From positions 3,348,001-3,412,000 of the forward strand of contig JADKIR010000004.1 in the NCBI GenBank assembly GCA_016722655.1: DNA of 64,000 nucleotides, read 5' to 3'. Position numbers and translations under genes: made by a program. Below are positions 51,233 to 60,043 of the stretch, one piece after another. Numbering within the stretch: the stretch's first letter is position 1; each line of letters starts with the position of its first letter. The notes below the pieces were generated by a model. That model saw only the letters and a list, made by a program, of their open reading frames with translations. It did no database searches and was not told where the DNA came from. The DNA comes from Cytophagaceae bacterium (lineage in GTDB: Bacteria; Bacteroidota; Bacteroidia; Cytophagales; Spirosomataceae).

Positions 51233-51681
51233 ACTTATTAATCCTTTTCATTAAAGATTAGAAATCTCTCAAAAAAAAAAAGAAAAGCTCCCGGAAAATC
51301 CGAGAGCTTTAATCTAACCCCTAAAATAAACCACTATAATTTTTCCTTTTTCAGGATATCTGAATTCTGATATATTAAGAAACGCAAAATCAGGAAAAAA
51401 TGTTGCTAAATATTCTAAAAAAATCCAGGATGTCAATACAGCTTTTATTTAACGGGATTTTTTTTCTCTTGAATAATAAACCATCAATAAAATTTACTAC
51501 ATAATATATTGATAATCTGACATTTAACTGAATGATATTTTTTAACCAATTCTCCTGATCTTTGAATACCAAAAAATCAAGAAATCATCATTAACAATCA
51601 TTAACAATTTGAAATTTAAACCTTGTTACAGATTCAGACTCTAACCTACAAATAATTGATAACCGATAAATTTTTAAGATT
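51233..51681. other. intergenic region with one strong hairpin (51271-51310)
   Basis: AAAGCTC (51284-51290) and GAGCTTT (51304-51310), with extra pairs inside (CGGA/TCCG), form a hairpin. A long A-run precedes it (T-run on the minus strand) and only TTT follows on the plus strand. It may end the HXXEE gene. The rest is AT-rich and a minus-strand 60-residue frame inside it is not credible. Confidence 0.55.
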
Positions 51682-52125
51682 ATGAAAAAGTTAGTAGCAA
51701 CAATCGGAATTTTGAGCATCGTGGTATTTAGTGTTTCGGCTCAATATGGCAGGGCATACGACAGAGACAATTATGGAGAAAAGTACGGACATGTTGAAAG
51801 AAATGATCGGAATGGAGGAAGCTGGGGATATGACAAAGACTGGAATGTAGTCAATAATTCGAAGGTTCATAAAATCAATTCTTTTCAACACCAGGCCAAA
51901 ATGCGGATCAATGAAGGTATTGCCAAAGGTCTAATAACTCATAGAGAAGCCAATCGACTCTGGAATGAATATGAAAGAATTGAGAGAAAAGAAAATCGTT
52001 TTATGAGAAATGGAAGAATTTCGAGATCAGAAGCCAATGAACTGGAGCATGATTTGGCCAGGTTAAACCGAATGATTTCTCAAGAAAAAAGGGATTTTAA
52101 CCGAAATTATAGCGGAAGATTTTAA
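51682..52125 (+). CDS. small exported helical protein, unknown function
   Basis: A 147-residue protein with signal peptide MKKLVATIGILSIVVFSVSA. The mature part starts polar (YGRAYDRDNYGEKYGHVERN) and ends in two basic helices (INEGIAKGLITHREANRLWN; MRNGRISRSEANELEHDLAR), which look like two copies of a short G-x-I-S/T-x-x-E-A-N motif. It is likely periplasmic. A terminator follows. Confidence 0.7.
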   Translation: MKKLVATIGILSIVVFSVSAQYGRAYDRDNYGEKYGHVERNDRNGGSWGYDKDWNVVNNSKVHKINSFQHQAKMRINEGIAKGLITHREANRLWNEYERIERKENRFMRNGRISRSEANELEHDLARLNRMISQEKRDFNRNYSGRF

Positions 52126-52160
52126 AAATTAGTGGAGTAATAGTTTTTTCGAAAAATAAT

Positions 52161-52193
52161 GGGCAGCTTGGTTTAGCTGCCCCATTTTTTTTT
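52161..52193 (+). terminator. intrinsic terminator
   Basis: GGGCAGCT (52161-52168) pairs perfectly with AGCTGCCC (52175-52182) around TGGTTT. A run of nine T follows at 52185-52193. Confidence 0.92.
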
Positions 52194-52203
52194 CAACAAT
52201 AAT

Positions 52204-53058
52204 TTATTTTTTTAGGTTACTAAGTAATTCAAAAGCATCTTTCCTGGCAATTTCCAGTGCTCTTTCAATTTTTTTAGCACCCATCAATTCTATTTTCAGG
52301 TTTGCAAAATCAGCTTCTTTTTTTTCTAATTTACTTTCAGCTTTTTCCTGTTCTTTTTTGATTTTAGAGATCTCTTTCTCTTTTTTACTTGAAGCTTTTT
52401 CTATTTCAGTTTTGGTTTTCAGGTCGCTGGCAGTAGAATCCTCAGAATATAATTTTTCAACTAATTCTTCTTTTTCTGAAAGGGCTTTTGCCATCAATTC
52501 CGGACTTTGATCTAACTTCTTGCCTAGTTTTTCCTGCTCTTTAAGATTGTTTTCCAGACTTTTCTCCAGTTTTTTGATTTCCTTTTGGGCGTCGGCTAAC
52601 TCATTTTCAGCATTTTTCAGGTTTTCATCAGCAAGTCTTAATTCCAGATTTTTTTGCACAAGATTTTCAAATCCTTTTACAAAAGTCTCAGCTTCGGCGG
52701 TTTTAATATCAAATGATTTTAAAGAATTCATTTCTTCATCTATGAAAAAGAAAACTACCTTAGTCATTTTTTTGGTTGAAATTATCTGAGCTTCAATGCT
52801 TTCCAATTCCGGCGAAATAGGTGAGTTTTTAATTTTTTCTACTCTGAAGCTCGATTTGTTTGGATTTGTAATCTTCCCAAGCGGCTTAAGGAAAGTTTCT
52901 AAATCAGCCTTAATTTCTTTATCGTCAAGGTTTGAAATGATATAATATGCCTTGGCGGCTTCTTTTCCTAAAAGATGATTGCCGGTATAAACTTTACTTT
53001 GAGCAAATAATGAAACTTGCAACAATAAAAGGATCAGGCTTAAAAAGTATTTTTTCAT
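52204..53058 (-). CDS. exported coiled-coil protein, unknown function
   Basis: A 284-residue protein with signal peptide MKKYFLSLILLLLQVSLFAQ. A small domain spans residues 20-125 (YTGNHLLGKEAAKAYYIISN). Then comes a Lys/Glu-rich coiled coil of about 130 residues (ENELADAQKEIKKLEKSLEN). It is probably periplasmic. It is 11 bases after the methyltransferase gene. Confidence 0.65.
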   Translation of the reverse strand: MKKYFLSLILLLLQVSLFAQSKVYTGNHLLGKEAAKAYYIISNLDDKEIKADLETFLKPLGKITNPNKSSFRVEKIKNSPISPELESIEAQIISTKKMTKVVFFFIDEEMNSLKSFDIKTAEAETFVKGFENLVQKNLELRLADENLKNAENELADAQKEIKKLEKSLENNLKEQEKLGKKLDQSPELMAKALSEKEELVEKLYSEDSTASDLKTKTEIEKASSKKEKEISKIKKEQEKAESKLEKKEADFANLKIELMGAKKIERALEIARKDAFELLSNLKK

Positions 53059-53069
53059 AAGTTTATTAT

Positions 53070-54275
53070 TTATGTTAAATGAATTTTTTTACAAATTATT
53101 ACTAATTTCTTTTTTATCGAATTTTCGGTAAAGAAAATATATTGTTCACCACCATCCTGCCAATTTAACTGTTTCCTGATTTCATTAACAGAAAGCGGAA
53201 AGTTCCTGACCGAAATATTAGCTTTCTTTGATGGCACTTCGGCACCCAATATTTTTTTGTCAAAAGGCAAAACTTTCTCAATGGCAAAAATTCGTCCCGG
53301 AAATTCTTTCAGAACAATATCAGAAGTGTAAAGATGACTATTGGGTGCGATTTTACCCAACAAAAACTTATTTCCTACCGACTTGAATGCTCCTGCTTTC
53401 ATGATGGAAGCATTAGGTTCATAAAGATAAGCCATTGGTTCTGAGAATATCGTGTTTGCCTCTGATTCTTGTTTAAAATCGAAAGAAAATTGCTGTTCTT
53501 CGCCCTTTGAAGTCAGATTAACACAAATTACCTCCGGATTTGCGATAATAGTGTCTTCTATTAAAAAGACCAATTCCTTTACTTCATTTTTTTCTGATAA
53601 TATTAAGACTTGATGCACATATTTTAGTAACAGCAAAGCAGCCTTTATGTCAAGCATTGGTGAATATTTTACCATAATAGTGCGACCCGGAGTAATCAAT
53701 TTGTCAAGCATCAGCCTTAAATCAGGCGAGCAGTCCTGTATGCCTACCATTTTATGGTTATTATCATCACGACGAGATGGATCGAGGTAGATAAAATCAA
53801 TATCAGAATCGATTTTAAAATCTTCCGCTTTTTGTTGTGTAAATGTGGTATTTGATTTTCCTGTTATTTTGAAATTATGGGCCACAATGCTACTCAACAA
53901 TTGATTGGGTTCGTTATGGATATATTTTTTGAAGTTTTTAGAAAGAAAAAATGCATCTACTCCAAGCCCACCCGTAAGATCTAGTCCAATATTACCATTT
54001 ACCAATTTACTTTTGTATTTGGCTGTCCACTCAGAAGAAGACTGTTCCAATGAAACCTTTTCGGGTGCGATTATTCCACCAATATGTGACCAGGAAGGTA
54101 TTTTTGAAATGATATTTTGATTGAAGGAAATTTGATTTGCCACCATTCTCAATATTTCCTGAGACAATTTAAGCGGATTTTTCAAAACAAAATCTCTTAC
54201 ATCATTGATTTGCTGTGTGCCTGCAATTTCGGAGGCTATGGTATAATCCTTAATATTTATTGGGTTTGAAGACAA
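53070..54275 (-). CDS. class I SAM-dependent methyltransferase with THUMP-like C-terminus
   Basis: A 401-residue protein. Motif I is LDLTGGLGVDAFFLSKN and motif IV is IDFIYLDPSRRD, both as in RNA/DNA base methyltransferases of this type. The C-terminal 80 residues (NISVRNFPLSVNEIRKQLNW) fit the THUMP-like domain found on Bacteroidota relatives, so a nucleic acid substrate is likely. The start is TTG 54275 (SSNPINIKD); no ATG fits better. Confidence 0.75.
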   Translation of the reverse strand: MSSNPINIKDYTIASEIAGTQQINDVRDFVLKNPLKLSQEILRMVANQISFNQNIISKIPSWSHIGGIIAPEKVSLEQSSSEWTAKYKSKLVNGNIGLDLTGGLGVDAFFLSKNFKKYIHNEPNQLLSSIVAHNFKITGKSNTTFTQQKAEDFKIDSDIDFIYLDPSRRDDNNHKMVGIQDCSPDLRLMLDKLITPGRTIMVKYSPMLDIKAALLLLKYVHQVLILSEKNEVKELVFLIEDTIIANPEVICVNLTSKGEEQQFSFDFKQESEANTIFSEPMAYLYEPNASIMKAGAFKSVGNKFLLGKIAPNSHLYTSDIVLKEFPGRIFAIEKVLPFDKKILGAEVPSKKANISVRNFPLSVNEIRKQLNWQDGGEQYIFFTENSIKKKLVIICKKIHLT

Positions 54276-54368
54276 AAGAAATGAATTATTTCTGAATAAT
54301 ATTTCCCAAAAATAAGCATTAAAAAAAAGTTTAATTCAAATGAATTTACAAAATTGGTAATTTAATGC

Positions 54369-54395
54369 AAAAAAAAAGCCTGAACTAAATCAGGC
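54369..54395 (-). terminator. terminator of the sigma-factor operon
   Basis: On the minus strand GCCTGA pairs with TCAGGC (54390-54395 with 54378-54383), and nine T follow. Confidence 0.9.
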
Positions 54396-54400
54396 AGGAC

Positions 54401-54841
54401 TCAATTTTCTCTTCCTTTTCTTTCTTTTAACTTTTCGAGAAGCATCTGGTTAAATTTCCTTTCGGTTTCCATCAGTTTGCCGTATTGCTGAGGGCTTATA
54501 ACCTTTAGAAACGAATCTCTGTATTTTTTTGTAAGATTAATTTCTTCCTGCCTTAAATCCAGAATTTCGTCCTGGCGTTTTAATGCTTCATTGTTATTTA
54601 GGCTTTGATTGTTTCTCGAAAGTTGTCTAATGTCTCTGAAAATCTCATTTCTATCATCAGAATATGCGTTGTAAATGGGCCAGAATTTCTCTGCCTGACT
54701 CTCAGTGAGTTTTAATTCCTGAGTTATCATCCCAATTTTCATTGCTTTTATGCGATCTCCTTTTGGTCCGCCCTCAGGTCGCTGAGCCTGAGTGCTTATG
54801 CCTAAAATCAATAGGCTAACTATTAATATCAACTTTTTCAT
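54401..54841 (-). CDS. Spy/CpxP-like periplasmic protein
   Basis: A 146-residue exported protein with signal peptide MKKLILIVSLLILGISTQAQ. The mature part is all helical: ITQELKLTESQAEKFWPIYN recalls the LTxxQ pattern of Spy/CpxP. It may sense or buffer envelope stress. It is the third gene of the ECF sigma operon, which agrees with a stress role. ATG 54841 starts the signal peptide. Confidence 0.65.
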   Translation of the reverse strand: MKKLILIVSLLILGISTQAQRPEGGPKGDRIKAMKIGMITQELKLTESQAEKFWPIYNAYSDDRNEIFRDIRQLSRNNQSLNNNEALKRQDEILDLRQEEINLTKKYRDSFLKVISPQQYGKLMETERKFNQMLLEKLKERKGREN

Positions 54842-54878
54842 CCTAAATATTTTCAAATCAATAATTTATAGTAAATTT

Positions 54879-55541
54879 TTAAATGTCGTTTTCTTCCAGA
54901 TATTTCATTATCTCATTTTCTGAGACAGTCTCCAATGTGGAAGTGGGCTCAATATTTATGTCACCCGCTTCGGTCACTATCAACTCAAGGTCTGTGTCGG
55001 CAAGTGGTTGATCGGCCAGATAGGCCACCATTTCTTCGGAAGAAATTTGGGCAAACTGGTCAGCAGGTTTTTCCTGATATTTATAAAATCCGAAACCTAA
55101 ACCACTAATTATAATTGCACTGGCTGCATAACGGAATATTTTTTTGTTACGGAAAACTTCCAAAAATGGACTTTGTTTTTTGCCAACAGTTTTTTCCAAA
55201 TTTTTGGCTTCCATTTTTTCAAAATAATCATCAGAAGGTAATTGAAAAGCTTCTTTCTTGCTGATTTTTTCCAGAGAAATTTTCCCAAGAATCTGATTTT
55301 CCAATTCTGAAAAATAATCCTCAGAGGCTTTAAATGGCTGTTCTTTAGGGAATTCTTCGGTTTTTATGGCTCCCAAAATTCTTTCTTCAAAACTTTCAAA
55401 ATAGCCTTCAGGAGCTTGAAATGGCTGATCTTCTGTTAAAGTCCGGACTCTGACTTCGGATAAAATCCTATCTTCCAGTTCCGAAAAGTATCCTTCGGGA
55501 ACGGTGAAAGGTGATTTTATTTTGTTTGTTTCGATATCCAT
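54879..55541 (-). CDS. probable anti-sigma factor with repeated motif
   Basis: A 220-residue protein with one TM helix at about residues 130-150 (YAASAIIISGLGFGFYKY). The cytoplasmic N-terminal part holds four near-repeats of the form PF-x-x-P-E-x-YF-x-x-x-E-x-RIL: SPFTVPEGYF, QPFQAPEGYF, QPFKASEDYF and EAFQLPSDDYF. A periplasmic tail follows. Position directly after the sigma gene (3-4 bases) and the topology suggest an anti-sigma role; no zinc-binding ASD motif is visible. ATG 55541 (MDIETNK) is used. Confidence 0.6.
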   Translation of the reverse strand: MDIETNKIKSPFTVPEGYFSELEDRILSEVRVRTLTEDQPFQAPEGYFESFEERILGAIKTEEFPKEQPFKASEDYFSELENQILGKISLEKISKKEAFQLPSDDYFEKMEAKNLEKTVGKKQSPFLEVFRNKKIFRYAASAIIISGLGFGFYKYQEKPADQFAQISSEEMVAYLADQPLADTDLELIVTEAGDINIEPTSTLETVSENEIMKYLEENDI

Positions 55542-55586
55542 TCTTTTGTTATTCTTGTACGTTTGACAATTATTCCTGACCAAGGT

Positions 55587-56132
55587 TTAATTTTTTGTCA
55601 AAAAATCTTCAATTTTTTTTACTGCAAAATGATAAGTGGCTTTCAAACCTCCCACTGAAGTTTCGGTAATCTCGGCTATTTCTTCATATTTGAGGTCATC
55701 AAAATATTTGAGATTAAAAACCACCCTTTGCTTGTCGGTGAGTTCTAGTAAGGCTTTCTGTAATTTGGTTTGAATCTCATCGCCTGAGTAATAACTGTCA
55801 CTTCTGGAAGTCTCGAGTTGATTGACCAATACCTCATTGTCATCGATTGAAACAGACATATCACGTCTTTTTTTCTGAAGAAAAGTCAGGGCTTCATTGG
55901 TGGCAATACGGTAAAGCCAGGTGTAGAGCTTTGAATCTCCCCTGAATTTATCAAGGTTTCGCCAGATTTTGATAAAAGCTTCCTGGGTCACATCATCGGC
56001 GTCATCATGGTCAATCACAATTTTCCTGACGTGGTAGTAAAGCTTTTCTTTGTAACTTTTCAGTATAGACTTAAAAGCCGTTTCATGCTTTGATGGATCC
56101 TGTAAAAGTTCAACAATTTCTTCGTCTTTCAT
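55587..56132 (-). CDS. RNA polymerase sigma factor, ECF subfamily
   Basis: A 181-residue protein with region 2 (DDVTQEAFIKIWRNLDKFRG, LYTWLYRIATNEALTFLQKK) and region 4 (LLELTDKQRVVFNLKYFDDL, YEEIAEITETSVGGLKATYH). It is the first gene of a three-gene operon with a membrane protein and a Spy-like protein, the usual layout for envelope-stress sigma factors. Confidence 0.93.
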   Translation of the reverse strand: MKDEEIVELLQDPSKHETAFKSILKSYKEKLYYHVRKIVIDHDDADDVTQEAFIKIWRNLDKFRGDSKLYTWLYRIATNEALTFLQKKRRDMSVSIDDNEVLVNQLETSRSDSYYSGDEIQTKLQKALLELTDKQRVVFNLKYFDDLKYEEIAEITETSVGGLKATYHFAVKKIEDFLTKN

Positions 56133-56140
56133 TTTGGAGT

Positions 56141-56174
56141 AAAAAAAAATCCCGAAGCTTAGACGCTCCGGGAT
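56141..56174 (-). terminator. intrinsic terminator after the transketolase genes
   Basis: ATCCCGAAGC (56149-56158) pairs with GCTCCGGGAT (56165-56174) around TTAGAC, with one mismatch. The A-run at 56141-56149 gives nine T on the minus strand. Confidence 0.85.
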
Positions 56175-56187
56175 TCAAAAGGTTTAA

Positions 56188-57141
56188 TTATTTTCTGGAA
56201 ATAACTTTCTCAACAGCCGCAACGATGTTTTCGGCACTCAAGCCATACTTGATCATGAGCTCCTCGGGAGTACCGGACTCCCCGAACGAATTATTTACAG
56301 CAATATATTCCTGAGGTGCAAGAAAATTCTGCGTAAGTACTTGAGCAACAGCGTCTCCAAGTCCACCATTTGCCTGATGCTCTTCACAAGTCACCACACA
56401 TTTGGTTTTCTTAACTGATTTCAAAATTGCAGCTTCATCCAGTGGTTTTATGGTATGGATATTGATGATTTCGGCATCAATACCTTTCTGTTCCAAAATC
56501 TCACCGGCTTTGATGGCCTCCCAAACTAAATGACCTGTAGCAACGATGGTTACATCTTTTCCTTCGTTTACCATCCAGGCTTTACCAATTTCAAATTTTT
56601 GATCGGCAGCTGTAAAAACAGGAACAACCGGGCGACCAAAACGCAAATAAACCGGACCATGATAGTCAGCAATTGCTTTAGTGGCGGCTTTTGTTTGGTT
56701 GTAATCGCAAGGATTTATAACCACCATATTGGGCATGGCACGCATCATGGCGAGGTCTTCCAATATTTGGTGTGTAGCACCGTCTTCACCAAGGGTAAGA
56801 CCGGCATGAGAAACGGCCACTTTTACGTTTTTGTCAGAATATGCGATTGACTGGCGGATTTGGTCATAAACACGACCTGAACCGAAGTTAGCAAAAGTAG
56901 TGGCATAAGGAATTTTGCCACCGATAGTCAAACCGGCTGCGATGCCCATCATGTTGGCTTCGGCAATACCAGTTTGAATAAAGCGTTCCGGATGATTTTT
57001 GATAAACGGAGCGATTTTTAACGATCCCACAAGGTCGGCACAAAGGGCCACTACATTGGGATGCGACTCACCCAGCTCTGTCATGGCATCACCAAAGCCC
57101 GAGCGGGTGTCTTTTGATTCTGTGTATGTATATTTTTTCAT
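56188..57141 (-). CDS. transketolase, C-terminal subunit
   Basis: A 317-residue protein with the pyrimidine-binding and C-terminal domains of transketolase. FIQTGIAEANMMGIAAGLTI holds the catalytic Glu that activates thiamine diphosphate; VSHAGLTLGEDGATHQILED and the HLVWEAIKAGEILEQKGIDA block are typical. It pairs with the N-terminal subunit encoded 34 bases upstream to form the pentose phosphate enzyme. The split form occurs in many bacteria and archaea. Confidence 0.93.
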   Translation of the reverse strand: MKKYTYTESKDTRSGFGDAMTELGESHPNVVALCADLVGSLKIAPFIKNHPERFIQTGIAEANMMGIAAGLTIGGKIPYATTFANFGSGRVYDQIRQSIAYSDKNVKVAVSHAGLTLGEDGATHQILEDLAMMRAMPNMVVINPCDYNQTKAATKAIADYHGPVYLRFGRPVVPVFTAADQKFEIGKAWMVNEGKDVTIVATGHLVWEAIKAGEILEQKGIDAEIINIHTIKPLDEAAILKSVKKTKCVVTCEEHQANGGLGDAVAQVLTQNFLAPQEYIAVNNSFGESGTPEELMIKYGLSAENIVAAVEKVISRK

Positions 57142-57175
57142 CTGTAATATCTGATTTGAAATAAAAAATACGGGA

Positions 57176-58042
57176 TCAATAATCTCCCAAAGTTTCTGGT
57201 AATTGAGCCAAAGCCGCTGCCAATTGCTCGTCGTTAGGAGCTACACCGTGCCATTTGTGGCTACCCATCATAAAATCCACGCCAGCACCCATTTCTGTAT
57301 GAAGCAGGATCATTACCGGTTGACCTTTTCCGGTTAATCTTTTAGCTTTTCTTAGGCCGGCAACGACTGCTTCCATGTTGTTTCCTTCTTTGATGTCAAT
57401 CACATTCCAACCAAAAGCCTTATATTTTGCTTTTAGGTCACGGTTTGACATTACCTGGTCAGTTGAACCATCAATTTGTTGTCCGTTGTAATCGATGATT
57501 GCCACCAGATTGTCAACTTTGTGATGAGGAGCAAACTGGGCTGCTTCCCACACCTGACCTTCCTGCTGTTCGCCGTCACCCATTAAAACGTAAACGGTTT
57601 TATCGTCGCCGTTAAGTCTTTTGGCTAATGCCGCTCCTATTGCCACTGACATTCCTTGTCCGAGTGAACCTGAGGCAACTCTTATACCAGGAAGACCTTC
57701 ATGGGTAGTTGGGTGACCTTGTAAACGGGAATTTAGCTTCCGAAATGTTCCTAATTCTGCTGCTCCAAAATAACCTCTTCGTGCCAATACCGAGTAAAAA
57801 AGTGGTGAAGTATGGCCGTTGGAAAGGAAGAATAAATCTTCATCAGTTCCGTCCATTTTAAACGAAATATAGCCGCCTTTTCCTTTGCGGTTGTTGATTT
57901 TCATTTGTTGGAAATACAGTGCCACTACCACGTCGGCACAACCTAAGGAGCCACCCGGATGGCCGGATTTGCAACCGTGCACCATGCATACTATGTCGCG
58001 TCGCACCTGACTTGCAATATCCTGAAGTTCTTTGGTTTGCAT
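57176..58042 (-). CDS. transketolase, N-terminal subunit
   Basis: A 288-residue protein with the thiamine diphosphate pyrophosphate-binding domain. MVHGCKSGHPGGSLGCADVV and SLGQGMSVAIGAALAKRLNG bind cofactor; MGDGEQQEGQVWEAAQFAPH plus NLVAIIDYNGQQIDG form the GDG-x(24-27)-N metal motif. It is the first gene of the operon with a consensus promoter 30 bases upstream. Confidence 0.94.
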   Translation of the reverse strand: MQTKELQDIASQVRRDIVCMVHGCKSGHPGGSLGCADVVVALYFQQMKINNRKGKGGYISFKMDGTDEDLFFLSNGHTSPLFYSVLARRGYFGAAELGTFRKLNSRLQGHPTTHEGLPGIRVASGSLGQGMSVAIGAALAKRLNGDDKTVYVLMGDGEQQEGQVWEAAQFAPHHKVDNLVAIIDYNGQQIDGSTDQVMSNRDLKAKYKAFGWNVIDIKEGNNMEAVVAGLRKAKRLTGKGQPVMILLHTEMGAGVDFMMGSHKWHGVAPNDEQLAAALAQLPETLGDY

Positions 58043-58071
58043 CTAAATAAGAATTTTGTTTATAATTTTTA

Positions 58072-58103
58072 CAAATTTACCACTATTTATGCTTTGGTCT
58101 AAA
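58072..58103 (-). promoter_or_regulatory. promoter of the transketolase operon
   Basis: On the minus strand TTTA (58103-58100), a 20-base spacer and TAAATTTG (58079-58072). The transcript would start near 58065, 23 bases before the ATG. Confidence 0.6.
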
Positions 58104-58225
58104 TGTTTAGATCCAAAAACTAAATATTTTGATAACGTGTCAAATTTACACTTAATAAATTTATTTTGCCAATAATTTCTTATTTATTTTGTGAAAATCT
58201 GTCAGGGAATTATTCTATTGCAGGT

Positions 58226-58256
58226 TTTAAAACACATTATCAATCAATTATTTTTG
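58226..58256 (+). promoter_or_regulatory. candidate promoter of the polyphosphate kinase gene
   Basis: TTTA (58226-58229), 19 bases, then TATTTTTG (58249-58256), a full match. The 5' leader would be about 160 bases; no structure is recognised in it. The rest of 58104-58422 is AT-rich with no gene. Confidence 0.5.
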
Positions 58257-58422
58257 TATAAATTATTTCTTTTTCCTAAATGATAAATAGTCTGAACGAA
58301 AAAACTGATTTTATGATATTTATCATCAACTGCAAAATCCAGATGTCATAAGAAATTATTATTATTGAATTTATTTTTAAATATTAAAGTATAAAATTAC
58401 CAATATAAGCTTTTGAAAAAAA

Positions 58423-59436
58423 ATGGCTAAACAACAAACAACAACCAAACCTAAGAGAACTGACATTGCAACCAAAACCAAACCAATTAAGGAAGCAATC
58501 AAGGAAAACTCAAACAAGAATGGGAAAATGGAGAAACCGGAAGTAGCTGAACCTCAATTACCTGCTCAGCTTGATTCCGATTGGAGGAATGTTACCGTGA
58601 CTCTTGGAGAACTTTCAGATTTAAATTCCAAAAATAAGTTGGTTGAGTTTTTTAAGGAGAAAAATGCGGATCCACAGAAACTCTCTAAAACCCTGAAATA
58701 CGAAGAAGAGCTCGAAAAGCTGCAGATAGAGCTGGTAAAACTCCAAAGGTGGGTTCAGGAAAGTGGGGCAAGAGTGGTGATATTACTTGAAGGAAGGGAT
58801 GCTGCCGGTAAAGGAGGAACAATCAGGCGATTTACTGAGCATATGAACCCGAGGGCTTTGAGAGTAGTGGCTTTGCCAAAACCTACTGATGATGAAATGG
58901 GGCAATGGTATTTTCAGAGATATATCAAACAATTGCCCAATAAAGGAGAAATTGTGTTTTTTGACCGGAGTTGGTATAATCGGGCTGTGGTAGAGCCGGT
59001 TATGGGCTTTTGTAATCAAACTCAATATGAGCGATTTATGCAACAGGTGACAGAGTTTGAGCACATGCTCTATGAAGATGGTATTATCATCATTAAATTC
59101 TGGTTTTCGATTTCCAAAGAAGAACAATTAAGGCGATTTAATTCAAGAAAATCTAATCCATTGAAGCAGTGGAAACTGAGTCCGGTTGATATGGAAGCCC
59201 AAAAACGCTGGAATGAATACACAAAATACAAAGAGGAAATGTTCAATAAGACCCATGTGTCGTTTAGTCCATGGATAATTGTAAAAGCAAATAACAAAAT
59301 GAAGGCCCGATTGGAGAGTATCAGATATGTATTATCTCAGATTCCATATTCAAACAAAGCCACAACTGTTCGGGTTTTGCCTGATCCTGATATAATAACC
59401 AGATACCATAGAAGGGCCATTCAGGTGGATAATTAG
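58423..59436 (+). CDS. ppk2: polyphosphate kinase 2 family protein
   Basis: A 337-residue cytoplasmic kinase that uses polyphosphate to phosphorylate nucleotides or the reverse. Walker A is GRDAAGKGG at residues 124-132, the PPK2 form; NPRALRVVALPKPTDDEMGQ, QWYFQRYIKQLPNKGEIVFF and DRSWYNRAVVEPVMGF with the catalytic Asp/Arg residues follow. An extra Lys/Thr-rich N-terminus of about 50 residues precedes the family core. Class I-like by length; nucleotide preference is unknown. Confidence 0.9.
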   Translation: MAKQQTTTKPKRTDIATKTKPIKEAIKENSNKNGKMEKPEVAEPQLPAQLDSDWRNVTVTLGELSDLNSKNKLVEFFKEKNADPQKLSKTLKYEEELEKLQIELVKLQRWVQESGARVVILLEGRDAAGKGGTIRRFTEHMNPRALRVVALPKPTDDEMGQWYFQRYIKQLPNKGEIVFFDRSWYNRAVVEPVMGFCNQTQYERFMQQVTEFEHMLYEDGIIIIKFWFSISKEEQLRRFNSRKSNPLKQWKLSPVDMEAQKRWNEYTKYKEEMFNKTHVSFSPWIIVKANNKMKARLESIRYVLSQIPYSNKATTVRVLPDPDIITRYHRRAIQVDN

Positions 59437-59442
59437 GATATT

Positions 59443-59904
59443 TCAGGCGGGTTCAAAAGCCGTTTCAGATTTGATTTCGCCCATAACAAAAATGCTCTGA
59501 GTCGAGCCGATATTTTCGAGGGAAGCCAGTTTGTTCATAATGAAAGACTGGTATTCTCTCATGTCAGTTACCACTACTTTTAGCAAAAAATCATAATCAC
59601 CAGATATATTGAGGCATTCAGTCACTTCAGGCATGGATACAATGGCTTTTACAAATTTCGCACCGGCCTCCTGTGCGTGTTCTTTCAATCTTATGTTACA
59701 GAGTACCATCAGGTCTTTTCCTACTTTTTCCCTGTTGACTAATGCTACATATTTTTTTATAACTCCTTCATTTTCAAGTCTTCTTACTCTTTCATAAACC
59801 GGGGTTGGAGATAGGTTTAACCTACCTGCCAATTCCTTGGTCGTCAATTTGGCGTCTTGCTGCAAATGCCTGATTATTTCTTTGTCGGTTTCGTCAAGTT
59901 TCAT
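59443..59904 (-). CDS. Lrp/AsnC-family transcriptional regulator
   Basis: A 153-residue protein with a winged helix-turn-helix (MKLDETDKEIIRHLQQDAKL; ELAGRLNLSPTPVYERVRRL) and a RAM effector domain (GDYDFLLKVVVTDMREYQSF). It probably senses an amino acid. It is divergent from metH with 139 bases between, so control of metH or itself is possible but not shown. Confidence 0.93.
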   Translation of the reverse strand: MKLDETDKEIIRHLQQDAKLTTKELAGRLNLSPTPVYERVRRLENEGVIKKYVALVNREKVGKDLMVLCNIRLKEHAQEAGAKFVKAIVSMPEVTECLNISGDYDFLLKVVVTDMREYQSFIMNKLASLENIGSTQSIFVMGEIKSETAFEPA

Positions 59905-59994
59905 ATTAATTCAAGAAAATGATAACAATATTAGATAAAACACAATCGAATTGCAATTTTTTCAGATAAAATATCTATATTTTTTATCTTATAC

Positions 59995-60024
59995 TTTATT
60001 TTTTATCTTATTTGATTATTTTTG
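59995..60024 (+). promoter_or_regulatory. metH promoter
   Basis: TATTTTTG at 60017-60024 fits the -7 box; TTTA at 59995-59998 lies 18 bases upstream. The ATG at 60044 follows 20 bases later. Earlier in-frame starts from 59951 lie upstream of the transcript and are rejected. Confidence 0.5.
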
Positions 60025-60043
60025 CAAAAAAAAGATAAGCTTA

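Noticed and set aside
59905..60043. SAM or cobalamin riboswitch before metH
   Set aside because: Only 139 bases of AT-rich DNA with a promoter 20 bases before the ATG; there is no room or conserved core.
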